From: Myxococcales bacterium
GTDB taxonomy: Bacteria; Myxococcota; Myxococcia; Myxococcales; JAJYLH01
Reading direction: 5' to 3'
NCBI GenBank assembly: GCA_021787845.1
Contig: JAJYLH010000025.1
Coordinates: 1-64,000, forward strand
DNA length: 64,000 nt
Positions 1 through 9,300 of the stretch are shown here, piece after piece; position 1 is the stretch's first letter, and each line of letters opens with the position of its first letter. The notes beneath the pieces are model-generated. The model had not been told where the DNA came from and ran no database searches. It saw nothing but the letters and a program-made list of their open reading frames with translations. Position numbers and translations under genes: made by a program.

Positions 1-430
1 GCGTGTTCAGCAACCGTCCCACCGTGGTGGAGCTCACCTTCCAGCCATCTTTCACGAGCGCGGAGGCCAGATTCGCTCGGCTCTTGCAGGTCCACCGCAG
101 TGGCGACATCGGGTCGCCACGCGTCAGTGGATCCACGAGACGCTCCAATGCCTCCAGCAGTCCTGGCTGCGAGATCTCTACGCTCGGCCGGCCAGCGCCA
201 GGCCCGCGTATCCGCGTGGTCTCCTGGACCCCCCGCTCGATCTCCCGGCGGCCTTTGCGGATCGTATCGCGCGCAAGGCCCGTCGCCGCCGAGACCAGCG
301 AGTCGCCTCCGTACCCGATCGCTCGAGATTCCGCGGCCGCCCACAGTCGTCGCGCCCGCTCGTTGAGCGCCGGTGCCACAGCCGCGTACTTCGTCACGAT
401 GGTAGCTTCGAGTTCCTCGTCGCGTAGCAT
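1..430 (-). CDS. ISAzo13-type transposase, N-terminal part (cut by window edge)
   Basis: Reading the complement from the ATG at 430 gives an uninterrupted 143-residue frame that runs off the left edge. It contains ERARRLWAAAESRAIGYGG, a helix-turn-helix-like stretch (TGLARDTIRKGRRE), then GAGRPS and RGDPMSPLRWTCKS. From memory of the family this series is characteristic of the N-terminal part of ISAzo13-family transposases, where the RGDPMSPLRWT block precedes the catalytic core. The catalytic DDE residues would lie outside the window, so intactness cannot be judged. Codon use is less GC-extreme than in the neighbouring genes, which fits a mobile element. An AT-richer patch at about 455-475 lies just upstream of the start and may carry its promoter or the element end; I could not identify a terminal inverted repeat with certainty. 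Confidence 0.8.
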   Translation of the reverse strand, partial: MLRDEELEATIVTKYAAVAPALNERARRLWAAAESRAIGYGGDSLVSAATGLARDTIRKGRREIERGVQETTRIRGPGAGRPSVEISQPGLLEALERLVDPLTRGDPMSPLRWTCKSRANLASALVKDGWKVSSTTVGRLLNT

Positions 431-905
431 GGCTGCAGTCTACTCGCATGCTTGCCGAGTTGACAAGCTAATTTACGAGCGGGCGCTAACCGACTCACTG
501 GTGGTGGGCCGCTGGCCCATCTGCCGGACCATCGGTCCGGACTACCAAGATTCCTCGGGTGCGGTGCCTACACCCGGACATCCACGTGTCCGGCTCCAAC
601 TCCCACTCGAAACGGCGCAGAACCCCAATTACGACGGGCACGCGGAGTAGGATGGATGGGAGCCAGGGGGTGTGCGAAACCCGCGCACTGATCCAGCCAG
701 GCTGCCGCAGGTGCCAGGCCGCTCGTCTTGACCCGCACCTCCGTCCGCGGCTAGCCTTCGCGCTGGCGAGCGGGCTCGATCGCCCTCGTCGCCGGAGTGA
801 AGTCCCATCGACCCCTCGCCCCAGCCGCCGGAAAGCCCTCCCGCCGCGCCGCCAGCCCCGCCGGCCGCCGAGCCCTTACCGGCACCCCGTGTCCGCAGGC
901 GTCGC
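431..905. other. Intergenic region with small palindromes, no gene seen
   Basis: No convincing coding frame. It holds several short palindromes: TGGGCC-GCT-GGCCCA at 505-519, CCGGACC-ATC-GGTCCGG at 524-540, and CCGGACA/TGTCCGG arms at 574-593. The last belongs to a repeat family seen again near 46.1, 46.2, 50.3 and 58.9 kb. AGTAGGATGG at about 647-656 is shared with elements at 50.4 and 55.6 kb. This looks like a landing zone for small intergenic repeats next to the insertion sequence. Confidence 0.5.
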
Positions 906-2843
906 TTGAGCCGCGGTCTTCTCTGGACTGCGGCCGTCGCGGCGGTGATCCTTGCCTACATCCATGGCGCGCGTCCGGCGTTGGCTCGCGCGGGCATCCA
1001 GCTCGGTCTCGCGGAGGACACGCTCGCGGCGCTCAAGGCGCTACTCGCCTGCACGGCTGCGGGGCTCGCGCTCGCGGAGGCGTTTCGCCGCCTGCGTGGC
1101 CGGCCGGTGTCGCCGCGGCTCGTCGCTTGGATCGCTGGCGTTCTGGCCGCACTGGGCGCGGCGGGGTACCTCGCGTCCGACACGGTCAATGCCGAGAACT
1201 ACGCGCATCTGTGGGAGTTCTTTCACTACTACGTCGGCTCGAAATACCATGCCGAGCTGGGCTACGGACGCCTCTATGTCTGCACGGCGGTGGCCCAGTC
1301 GGAAGTCGGACCGGCGGCCCGAGCGGCTCAGAAGAAGGAGACCATCCGCGACCTCGACAACGAAGGAGAGATGCCGGTTTCGCAAGCGCTGAAGCGGGCG
1401 GCGGAGTGCCATGCGCGGTTCACAAAGGCGCGCTGGCGGGCCTTCCGCGCCGACGTCGACTGGTTTCGCACGCACACCGAGCCTGGCTACTGGGCGTCGA
1501 TGCAGCGCGATCACGGTTACAATCCGCCGCCCCTTTGGACCGCGTACGGAGGTGCCATCGCGTCGCTCGTGCCGCTGTCGAACCGCAACCTCGACATCCT
1601 CGCCTCGCTGGACATCCTGCTCTTGTGCGCGGTCTTCCTCGCCATCTGGTATGCCTTCGGCTGGCGGGTGATGTCTCTGGCGCTCATCGGCTTTGGCACC
1701 CAAATCCCCAGCGCGGCGACGTTCACCGGCGGCGCGTTCCTGCGTCAGGATTGGCTCTTCTTGACCGTGCTGGCGGTGGTTCTCGCGCGGCGGCACCGGC
1801 CGGCGGCGTCGGGGGCGGCGCTTTCGGCCGCGACCCTGCTTCGGATCTTTCCGCTCTTGCTCTTTGCCGGGCCGGCGGTGGGCGCCATCGTGCACCTCGT
1901 TCGGCGACGGCGGCCGAAGCGCGAGCATCTTCGCTTCTTCGTTGGCGCGGCCGTCGCCGGCGTGGTGCTGATCGGCGCGGGCTCGCTGCGGACCGGCTTT
2001 AAGGACTACCCGCGCTTCGTCCGACACATCCGGCGCCACGGCGCGGTGCCACTGACCAACAACATGGGACTGCGCGTGCTCGTCGCCCGGCTCGACGATC
2101 TGGGCGGGCTGGGCTTCTGGAACCGCCAGCCGATCATCGCGCTCCATCCGTTGCTCCCGTTGCTCCCGCGGCGCCCGATTCTGTCGCTGCAGCCGGCGCA
2201 CGGGCTTCCGATCAAGGCGCTGCGCCCGGTTCCTCCGCGCGCGCTCGCGCCAACCTCGAGCGCACCACATGTCCTGCGCCCGCTCCAACGGCTGATAGTA
2301 CCTTCGACGGCGCCGCCGCGCCGCGCGCCGCTCATCCGGCTTCGTTCCTTGCGCCTGCCCCGCGGCTCGGTGATGCGATGGCCCCATGCCGTGCCGGTGC
2401 ATCTGACGAAGGCGACCGCGGCTCAGGGACCGGGACCGTTGCTCGGTCGTCCGATCTTCGGAACCGGGCGAGTCTGGCTCCTCGCGCTGGCGCTTCTGTT
2501 CGTCGTCGCGTTCGCGATGGCCGCCGGCCGGGTGCGAACGCTGTGGCTCGCCCAGGTGCTGGGGCTCGTGCTGGTCGTCGCGTTGCTGGAAATCACTTGC
2601 TACTACTACTCGATTTTCATCCTCGCGGCGCTGGCGACTCGCGTGGACCGGCGCCTCGAGTGGAAGCTGCTCGCCGCGAGCGCCTTGAGCGCCTGGGTCC
2701 TCGTGTGGCCGCGGCTTTCGGCGACGATGACCGACCGCTACGCGACCCAGACCGCCCTCTTCGCCGCCCTGGCGCTGGCGCTGCTCCTTCCCTTCGCGCT
2801 CCGGCCTTTCCGCCGCCGGCGTTCGGCGGCAACCGGGTATTAA
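906..2843 (+). CDS. Polytopic membrane protein, GT-C/DUF2029-like mannosyltransferase candidate
   Basis: 645 residues with TTG as the only plausible in-frame start near the first hydrophobic helix. There are about ten hydrophobic segments (residues roughly 5-20, 43-60, 72-90, 215-235, 240-300, 315-335, 525-620). The first large loop, around residues 95-200, contains ENYAHLWEFFHYYVGSKYH. Layout and loop resemble polyprenyl-phosphate-dependent GT-C glycosyltransferases of the DUF2029/GT87 kind, but no catalytic residue can be assigned with certainty, so the function is inferred. Odd feature: residues about 402-520 form a Pro/Leu/Arg-rich low-complexity stretch interrupting the helix pattern. 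It could be a long loop or a local artefact. The gene stands alone; a nested inverted repeat lies directly downstream. Confidence 0.6.
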   Translation: MSRGLLWTAAVAAVILAYIHGARPALARAGIQLGLAEDTLAALKALLACTAAGLALAEAFRRLRGRPVSPRLVAWIAGVLAALGAAGYLASDTVNAENYAHLWEFFHYYVGSKYHAELGYGRLYVCTAVAQSEVGPAARAAQKKETIRDLDNEGEMPVSQALKRAAECHARFTKARWRAFRADVDWFRTHTEPGYWASMQRDHGYNPPPLWTAYGGAIASLVPLSNRNLDILASLDILLLCAVFLAIWYAFGWRVMSLALIGFGTQIPSAATFTGGAFLRQDWLFLTVLAVVLARRHRPAASGAALSAATLLRIFPLLLFAGPAVGAIVHLVRRRRPKREHLRFFVGAAVAGVVLIGAGSLRTGFKDYPRFVRHIRRHGAVPLTNNMGLRVLVARLDDLGGLGFWNRQPIIALHPLLPLLPRRPILSLQPAHGLPIKALRPVPPRALAPTSSAPHVLRPLQRLIVPSTAPPRRAPLIRLRSLRLPRGSVMRWPHAVPVHLTKATAAQGPGPLLGRPIFGTGRVWLLALALLFVVAFAMAAGRVRTLWLAQVLGLVLVVALLEITCYYYSIFILAALATRVDRRLEWKLLAASALSAWVLVWPRLSATMTDRYATQTALFAALALALLLPFALRPFRRRRSAATGY

Positions 2844-2982
2844 TCGTTGCGAAAGTATCTGCACCTCGCATCATCAGTCGTGGCACGGGCGTCCCCGCCC
2901 GTGTAGCCTTCGTTGTGGCTTTCACAGGCGAGGACGCCTGTGCCACGAGACCCCGACTGCGACTACTTTCGCAAACGATTAA
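2838..2982. repeat. Nested inverted-repeat element (GTGGCAC family, copy 1)
   Basis: Outer arms: TAATCGTT-GCGAAAGTA at the left and, at the right, the reverse complement of TAATCGTTTGCGAAAGTA; they differ by one inserted T. Inside sit a second pair of arms of about 26 bp, beginning TCGTGGCACGGGCGTCC at about 2878 and ending GGACGCCTGTGCCACGA at about 2945, with only a few mismatches. The left outer arm overlaps the stop codon of the preceding gene. The whole could fold into a stem of more than 40 bp. It resembles a MITE or REP-like element and lies between convergent genes, where it might also act as a bidirectional terminator. A second copy of the inner arms lies at 63776-63886. Confidence 0.75.
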
Positions 2983-2998
2983 TAGCAGGAGCTTCTTC

Positions 2999-3724
2999 TC
3001 ACTCCGCGAGGAGCTTGCGGGCGGCGTGGACGAGCGCGTCGCGGGCTCCGCCGTGGGCGATCGCGCGCAGCTCGTTCTTCGGGAGCCCCGGGAGGAGCCG
3101 GAGCGCCACCGGCGGGGGCGCCGCCGGGTTGCGCACGATCGCCGTCCGCAGCCGCACGTCGTTCACCCACGTCGCGACGCCCGCCATCAGCTCGAACGCT
3201 TCCGGCGCGAGCGTCGGCAGCTTCGCCGCGAAGATCACCTCGTCGAGGGTGATGCGCGGATTCTTCAGAACGTGGACGTGGAGGGTCTTGTTCGAGTCCT
3301 TCAGGAGCGCGAGCCGCTCCTCCCGCTCGCCGGCGCGGGCGAGCTGAATCTTCTCCGCCAGCCGCAGCCGCGCGACGCGGTCGGCGACCGTCCCCTCCGG
3401 GGGCGGGGTCGGCGAAGCCTCGGTCGAGGCCGCCTGAAGGGGCGCCGCCGCCGTCGTTTGCCCGGAGCGCAGCCGCTCGGCGGCAGCGGTGATTTCCGGC
3501 GGGAGCGCCTCGATGCGCACCGAGGTCCCGATGCGGCCGACCCGCTCGACGGTTCCCTCCACCGTTCCGAGGAGCGCGTCGCCCAGCACGAGGTCGATTT
3601 CACACCGCGTGACGCCCGGCTCCGGTTGCGAGCCGCGGACGATCAGCCCGCCGTTCGACAGCTCCACCTCGAAGGCTTCGAGGAACGCTTGCGGGGTCGG
3701 GTAGATGGAGCGGCAACGCCACAT
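2999..3724 (-). CDS. PilZ-like domain protein with helical C-terminal domain
   Basis: 241 residues. The N-terminal ~75 residues (SNGGLIVRG, then beta-strand-like segments ending in GTSVRIEALPPEI) match the divergent PilZ domains common in myxobacteria. The RxxxR c-di-GMP-binding element of canonical PilZ domains is not visible, so nucleotide binding is doubtful. A linker rich in Ala, Pro and Thr (about 85-115) leads to a C-terminal helical region (about 120-241) with KTLHVHVLKNPRITLDEV, which looks like HEAT/leucine-rich-variant repeats. A cytoplasmic scaffold or regulatory role is an inference. The gene is convergent with the membrane protein to its left and is separated from the alcohol dehydrogenase on its right by about 110 bases. 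Confidence 0.55.
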   Translation of the reverse strand: MWRCRSIYPTPQAFLEAFEVELSNGGLIVRGSQPEPGVTRCEIDLVLGDALLGTVEGTVERVGRIGTSVRIEALPPEITAAAERLRSGQTTAAAPLQAASTEASPTPPPEGTVADRVARLRLAEKIQLARAGEREERLALLKDSNKTLHVHVLKNPRITLDEVIFAAKLPTLAPEAFELMAGVATWVNDVRLRTAIVRNPAAPPPVALRLLPGLPKNELRAIAHGGARDALVHAARKLLAE

Positions 3725-3831
3725 GCGGGGCGGGACCCTACCTCAGGAACCGGCGAGCGCCCGGGCGGCGTCCCCCGGAAGTCGCCCCGAAAACTACGGA
3801 GACGAGACCGCAGCCGGCGAGCGGCAGCGGT

Positions 3832-4989
3832 CTACCAGCTCTGCCGGATCAGCGCCCGGAAATCGTCGGCGCCGCAGGGTCGCGGGTTGGTCTGGTGACG
3901 CGCGTCCTCCAGCGCCTTGCCGACCAGCGCCGGAATCATCTCCTCGCGCACCCCGTGCTGCGAGAGCCCGCCGCTCAGGCCGATGTCCTCCTTGAGGCCC
4001 CTCACCAGCTCCACCACCGCCGCCGCCCGCTCGACCGCCGAGGCCCGCGCGTCGAACCCCAGCGCCACCGCCAGGTCCGCCAGCCGCTCCTGCGCCTGGT
4101 CGCGGTTGAACGCCAGCACCGCCGGGAGCACCAGCGCGTTCGCGTGCCCGTGGTGCATCCCCGCGACCGCGGTGAGCGCCTGCGCCAAGGAGTGCGCCGC
4201 CCCCAAGCCCTTCTGCATCGCGATGGCGCCCATGCTCGACGCGAGCAGCATCTCTTCCCGCGCTTGCAGGTCGTTCTGCCCGTCCTTCACCGCCCGCCGG
4301 AGGAACCGGGCGACCCGCGCGGTGCCCCCGAGCGCCATCGCGTCCGCGAACGGATGGTTCCTGAGAGCGATGTAGCTCTCCAGGTTGTGGGCGAGCGCGT
4401 CCATCCCGGTCGCCGCGGTGATGAAGGGCGGCAAGCCTTGCGTCAGCTCCGGGTCGAGCAGCGCCGCCTTCGCCAAGAGGTGCGGCGAGAAGAGCGTGGT
4501 CTTGCGCCGGGTGTCGTCGAGGAGGATGACGCTCGTGCGCGCGACCTCGCTCCCGGTGCCGGCGGTGGTGGGGATGGCGACGAGCGGCGGCAGGTGGGCG
4601 GTGACGTGCTGCTCGCCGCCCTGGGTCTCGTCGTAGCGGGAAATCGGCGGCGGGTGGTGGGTCATCAGCGCGATCGCCTTGGCGGCGTCGAGGGGGCTGC
4701 CGCCGCCCAAGCCGACGATGGCGTCGCAGCCGGCCGACCGGTACGCCTCGACACCTTCCCAGACGTTCTTCTCCACCGGGTTCGAGTCGACCCGCTCGAA
4801 GACCTGGAAGCGCGCCCCGGCGCTCTCCAGCACCTGGGCCACGGTCCTGGCGATGCCAGCGCCGACGACCCCGCGGTCGACCACGACGAGCGGCCGCTTC
4901 GCCCCGACGTTCTCGAGCTCGGCCGGCAGCTCCCGCACGCAGCCCGCGCCGAACAGCACCCGCGTCGGGAAGCTCATCAGGTGCGACAT
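3832..4989 (-). CDS. Iron-containing alcohol dehydrogenase
   Basis: 385 residues. Group III (Fe-ADH) fold: the NAD(P)-binding half carries GLGGGSPLDAAKA and PTTAGTGSEV. The metal-binding half carries D-x3-H in GMDALAHNLESY and two further His in AAHSLAQA and GMHHGHANA, the expected metal ligands. Length is typical of the family (380-390). The start was chosen because GAGGAGG lies six bases upstream of this ATG; the open frame extends far upstream but without family similarity. It probably interconverts an alcohol and an aldehyde with NAD(P)H in the cytoplasm; the substrate cannot be read from sequence. It is divergent from the two-component genes across a roughly 300-base gap. Confidence 0.9.
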   Translation of the reverse strand: MSHLMSFPTRVLFGAGCVRELPAELENVGAKRPLVVVDRGVVGAGIARTVAQVLESAGARFQVFERVDSNPVEKNVWEGVEAYRSAGCDAIVGLGGGSPLDAAKAIALMTHHPPPISRYDETQGGEQHVTAHLPPLVAIPTTAGTGSEVARTSVILLDDTRRKTTLFSPHLLAKAALLDPELTQGLPPFITAATGMDALAHNLESYIALRNHPFADAMALGGTARVARFLRRAVKDGQNDLQAREEMLLASSMGAIAMQKGLGAAHSLAQALTAVAGMHHGHANALVLPAVLAFNRDQAQERLADLAVALGFDARASAVERAAAVVELVRGLKEDIGLSGGLSQHGVREEMIPALVGKALEDARHQTNPRPCGADDFRALIRQSW

Positions 4990-5291
4990 CCGTTCCTCCT
5001 CGAAGCTCGGCCAGGCTCCCGCGAGGAACCCGCTCCTCCTCGGCTTTCGTCGAGGGAGCCCGAGCCGCCGAAGCTGGCACGCCTTTCGCGGACGCCGCAA
5101 GCGTTCGAGGACCGGGATGGGCCGCGCGTCCGGCTTTCCGTTCGCTCGCGGCGCGTGTCGAGGCACGATCGGGCGAGGCGGCCGCCCCCGCGTATCGACG
5201 GTCGCGCGGGCGTGGTTCAGAAGATCGAGAGTGCTGCCGACCTGGGAATCGGCTGCGGGCTGGCGAACCCGGTCCGAACGAGGCATTGCGG
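4990..5291. other. Divergent intergenic region, nothing specific seen
   Basis: About 300 bases between two divergent genes. It must hold promoters for both the alcohol dehydrogenase and the two-component genes, but no convincing -35/-10 pair, riboswitch or repeat was recognised. Confidence 0.4.
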
Positions 5292-6380
5292 ATGGAACAT
5301 CGGATCTTGCTGGTCGACGACGAGCCGGCGAACCTGCACCTGCTGGAGAAGATGCTCGCGCCGACCGGGTGGCGCACCGCGCTCGCGAAGGACGGGCGGG
5401 AAGCGCTGGCGCTCGCGGACAAGACCCCGTTCGATCTGGTGCTGCTCGACGTGCGGATGCCGGACCTGGACGGCATCGACGTCCTCACCCACCTGCGGGC
5501 GCGGCCCGACTGGGTGCCGGTGATTCTCGTCACCGCGTCGAACACCCGCGAGGACCGCATCCGCGGCGCGGAGGCCGGCGCCGACGATTTCCTGGAGAAG
5601 CCGATCGACCTGCCGGTGCTGCTCGCGCGGGTGCGCACGCTCTTGAAGCTCAAGGAAACGCGCGAGCAGCTCGCCCAGCGCCACCAGGCGCTCCAGCGGA
5701 CCTTGGAGCGCGAGCAGGAGCTGACCGGGTTCATCGCCCACGACCTGAAGAACCCGCTGGCGGTGATGGCGACCAACATCGCTTTCGTAAAGCGGCAGCT
5801 CGCCCCGGGCTCGACGGCAGCGGAAGCGCTCGGCGACGCCGCCGACGCGGCTCAGCAGATGCTGCGGCTCATCGACAGCCTTCTCGCCGTGCGCAACGAC
5901 GACCATCTCGCCCCGCTGGTCGACCGGGTGGTGCTGGAGCGCCTCCTGGACGAGCTGTGCCACGCCCACCGGCGGGAGGCGGACGAGCGCGGCGTCGCGC
6001 TCGACCACGGGGTGGCGCCGGGCCTCGAGCTGAACGCGGACGGCTTCCTCTTGCGGCGCGTGTTGGACAACCTCGTCGAGAACGCGCTGCGCTACACGCC
6101 GGCGGGCGGCCGGATCCGGGTCGCCGCCAAAAGGGGAGCGGGACCGGTCCTGACTGTTTCGAACAGTGGGACGCCGATTCCGCCGGAGCATCGGGAGCGC
6201 ATCTTCGACAAGTTCGCGCGGCTCGACCCGACCGAGCACCGCGCGGGCCGTGGCCTCGGGCTCTATTTCGCGCGGCGGGTGGTCGAGGCCCACGGCGGCA
6301 CCATCCGGGTGGTCGAGGACCCCGAGTGGCCGACCCGGTTCGTCATCGAGCTGCCGGCGAGCGCCGAGGCCGCGCCATGA
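5292..6380 (+). CDS. Hybrid response regulator-histidine kinase (REC-HK)
   Basis: 362 residues, soluble, no transmembrane segment. An N-terminal receiver domain (1-118) has phosphoacceptor D53 in LLDVRMPD and K103 in LEKPID. A short coiled coil follows (about 120-145). The HisKA dimerisation helix has H150 in FIAHDLKNPLAVM. The HATPase domain has its N box near 255-270 (VLDNLVENALRYTP) and a G box GRGLGLYFARR. A TTG two codons upstream is an alternative start. The REC-first layout means the kinase is probably gated by phosphorylation from another kinase. The stop overlaps the ATG of the next gene (ATGA), so the two are translationally coupled and very likely act in one phosphorelay. Confidence 0.9.
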   Translation: MEHRILLVDDEPANLHLLEKMLAPTGWRTALAKDGREALALADKTPFDLVLLDVRMPDLDGIDVLTHLRARPDWVPVILVTASNTREDRIRGAEAGADDFLEKPIDLPVLLARVRTLLKLKETREQLAQRHQALQRTLEREQELTGFIAHDLKNPLAVMATNIAFVKRQLAPGSTAAEALGDAADAAQQMLRLIDSLLAVRNDDHLAPLVDRVVLERLLDELCHAHRREADERGVALDHGVAPGLELNADGFLLRRVLDNLVENALRYTPAGGRIRVAAKRGAGPVLTVSNSGTPIPPEHRERIFDKFARLDPTEHRAGRGLGLYFARRVVEAHGGTIRVVEDPEWPTRFVIELPASAEAAP

Positions 6381-9300
6381 GCGCCCGCTGGCAGCTCGTG
6401 CTCACCGCCCTGGCGGTGGCGATGCTCGTCCACCTGCGTTCGAGCTTCGATCAGCACGAAATGGAGCGCGTCATGCGCGAGCAGAGCGCGCAGGCGGAAC
6501 GCGGGCTCGCCATCGGCGAGGCGCTCAACGACGTCGCCCTGCACGCCCTCGACCTCGAGGCCGGCCTTCACGGATGGCTCGCGACCGGGCAGCGCTCGTT
6601 TCGCGAGTCGTGGGATCGGGACCGCGCCACGGTGGACTCGGACCTGGACCGGCTCTCCCGGGTCGAACGGAGCGACCCCCAGTCGGCCGCGCTGGTCCAC
6701 GAGGTGCGCTCGCAGCTTTCGGCCTGGATGAGCGGGGTGGCAGCGCCGCTGCTCACCATGAAGCCGGCGGAGCCCGAGTCTCCGGCGACGCTCGCGCTGC
6801 AGCTCGAAGGCAAGCGCGAGATGGATGCCGTGCGCGACGCCATCGCGCGCCTGCGCGCACACCTTCGCGCCCAGCACGCCGACGCGCACCGGGCGGCGCT
6901 CGCCGTCCTCGCGACCCAGAAACGGCACCGGACCGAAACCGAGCTCGGGGTCCTCGCCGCCATCGTCCTCGCGTTCGCCGGTGTCACCCTCACGCTCGAC
7001 CGGCCCCTCGCCAAGCTCGCCCGCCTCGCCACCCGCCGCGACCTGCCCGCGCTGCGCGACGTGAAGCTCCACGCGACGACCGAAGTGCGGCGCCTCGCGA
7101 AGGCGCTCAACGGCCTCGCCGAGCGGGTCCTCAGCCTGGAGAAGTACGGCGAGCGGCTCCTCGACCTGCGCGCCCTCATCTCGTCGACCGCGAGCGCCCC
7201 GGAGCTCGGCGAAAAGGGGCTGTCGCTCATCGCCACCGCTCACGCGGCCCGGGCCGGAGTCCTGTGGGTCGCGCCGAGCGACAGCGCTGCCCTGAAGCGG
7301 TTGGCCGTGTTCGGCCTGGATGCCGCGCGCCTGCCCGACTCGCCGCCGCCGGCGGTGCTCGACGCGCAAGCGAGCGGACGCGCGACGCGCCTGACGAGCG
7401 CAACGCCAGACCATCTGACCGTGCAGGGCACCTTCGCCGACGTCGCGCCGCGGGTCGTGCTCATCGCGCCGGTGGTGGCGGCTCCCTCCCATCGGGTGGT
7501 GGGCGTCGTCGAGCTGTCGAGCGCGGATCCGCAAGGCTTTCCCGACGACCTCTCCGGCGAGCTGTCGAGCCTCGCGATGTCGCTGGAGAAAGCGCTCGCG
7601 ACCGAGGAGATCGAGCGGCTGGGGCGGGTCATCGCGGACGAGCGGGCGCAGCTCAGGTCGATCTTCCACGCCCTCCCGGACGGCCTCGTGCTCCAGGGAC
7701 CCGACCGGCGCATCGAGCGGGCCAACCCGGCGGCCGAGGCGCTCCTGGGCCCGCTGAGGGGGGGAAGCGTCGACGATTTGTGGAAGCGCTTGCGGGTCAC
7801 GGGAGGGCAGTTGGAAGCCAGAGAGCCCTCGCAGCTCGAGAGCGGTTCGGTCCACCTGCGGGTCGACGCGCCGGCGGGACAGTCCCGGCTGATGCACGTG
7901 GTCTACGCGCCGGTGACGCGCGCCGACGGCAGCCGCAGCGGCCAGTTGATCGCCTCGATTCGGGACGAGACCGAGGACGCGAGGCTGCGCGAGCGGGTCA
8001 CCGCCCAGAACGAGGAGCTCCAGGCGCAGAACGAGGAGCTGCGCGCGCAGGAAGAGGAGCTTCGGGCGCAGTCGGTCGAGCTCGCCCGCGCGTCCAACGC
8101 GAAGAGCGATTTTCTCGCGACCATGTCGCACGAGCTGCGGACGCCCCTGAACGCCATCCTCGGCTTCTCCGAGCTCTTGCTCTCGAACCCGGGCGCCGGC
8201 GACCAGGCGCGGGGGGCGCTCGCCGACATCCACGCGGCGGGGCAGCAGCTCCTGCTCCTCATCAACGAGGTGCTCGACCTCTCGAAGATCGAGTCGGGAC
8301 GGCTGGACTTGCATCCCGCGGTCGTCCGCCTTTGCGAGCCCGCCTCGCAGGCGCTCGCCTTCGTCGCGCCGGCCGCGCAGAAGAAGCGCCTCGCGATGGA
8401 GTCCAGCATCGCTCCCGAGCTGTTCGTCGAAGGCGACCCCGACCGGCTCCGGCAGGTGCTGACGAACCTGCTCTCCAACGCGGTCAAGTTCACGCCCGAC
8501 GGCGGTCGGGTCGCGCTGACGGGGGTCCCCGAGGGGGAGCGGCTGCGCGTGTCGGTCCAGGATAGCGGCATCGGTATCGGCAAGGAGCAGCAGTCCCGCC
8601 TCTTCGAACCGTTCACGCAGCTCGAGACTGGTACCGCACGGCATTACGGCGGGACGGGCCTCGGGCTCGCCATCTCGCGGCGGCTGGTTCGCGCGATGGG
8701 CGGGGAGATCGGCGTCGAGAGCGAACGGGGCCAGGGCTCGACGTTCTTCTTCACGCTCCCTTGGGCGTCCGCCCCGAGCGAGCCGGCCGGCCATTCGGCG
8801 CCCGCGACCGGCGCGGGCGATCGCATGTCCGCGCTGCCATCGGGAGAGCCGTCACGGGGGCGCCCGCGGCTGCTTCTGGTCGAGGACGAGGAGCCGGCCC
8901 GCCGGATGGTGGCGACCAGCCTTTCGGCGGCCGGGTTCGAGGTGGAAGAGGCCGCCAGCGGCGAGGACGCGCTCTTGGCGTTCGAACGCTCCCCGCCAGC
9001 GGTGCTGCTGGTCGACCTGGGCTTGCCGGGCCTGGGCGGGCGCGAGCTCATCGAGGGGGTGCGAGCGACAGGGCGCGGCCGGGCGGTGTCGGTGGTGGTG
9101 CTGACCGGCCAGGACCTGGAGGGCGAGGAGCGGGTCTCGCTCGAACGGCTCGCCGACCTGGTGGTGCAGAAGGGCGCGGTGTCGCGGGCGGACTTCGTCG
9201 AACGGCTGCGCCGGCTTTCGCAGGAGGGCAGGAGCGGTCCCAAGCGGCTCGCGATCCTGGTGGTCGACGACAGCGCGCAGAACCGCCGGGTCGAGCGGGC

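Noticed and set aside
797-2002. Alternative plus-strand frame over the first membrane protein
   Set aside because: Arg/Gly/Ala-rich shadow; the overlapping frame encodes a coherent series of membrane helices.
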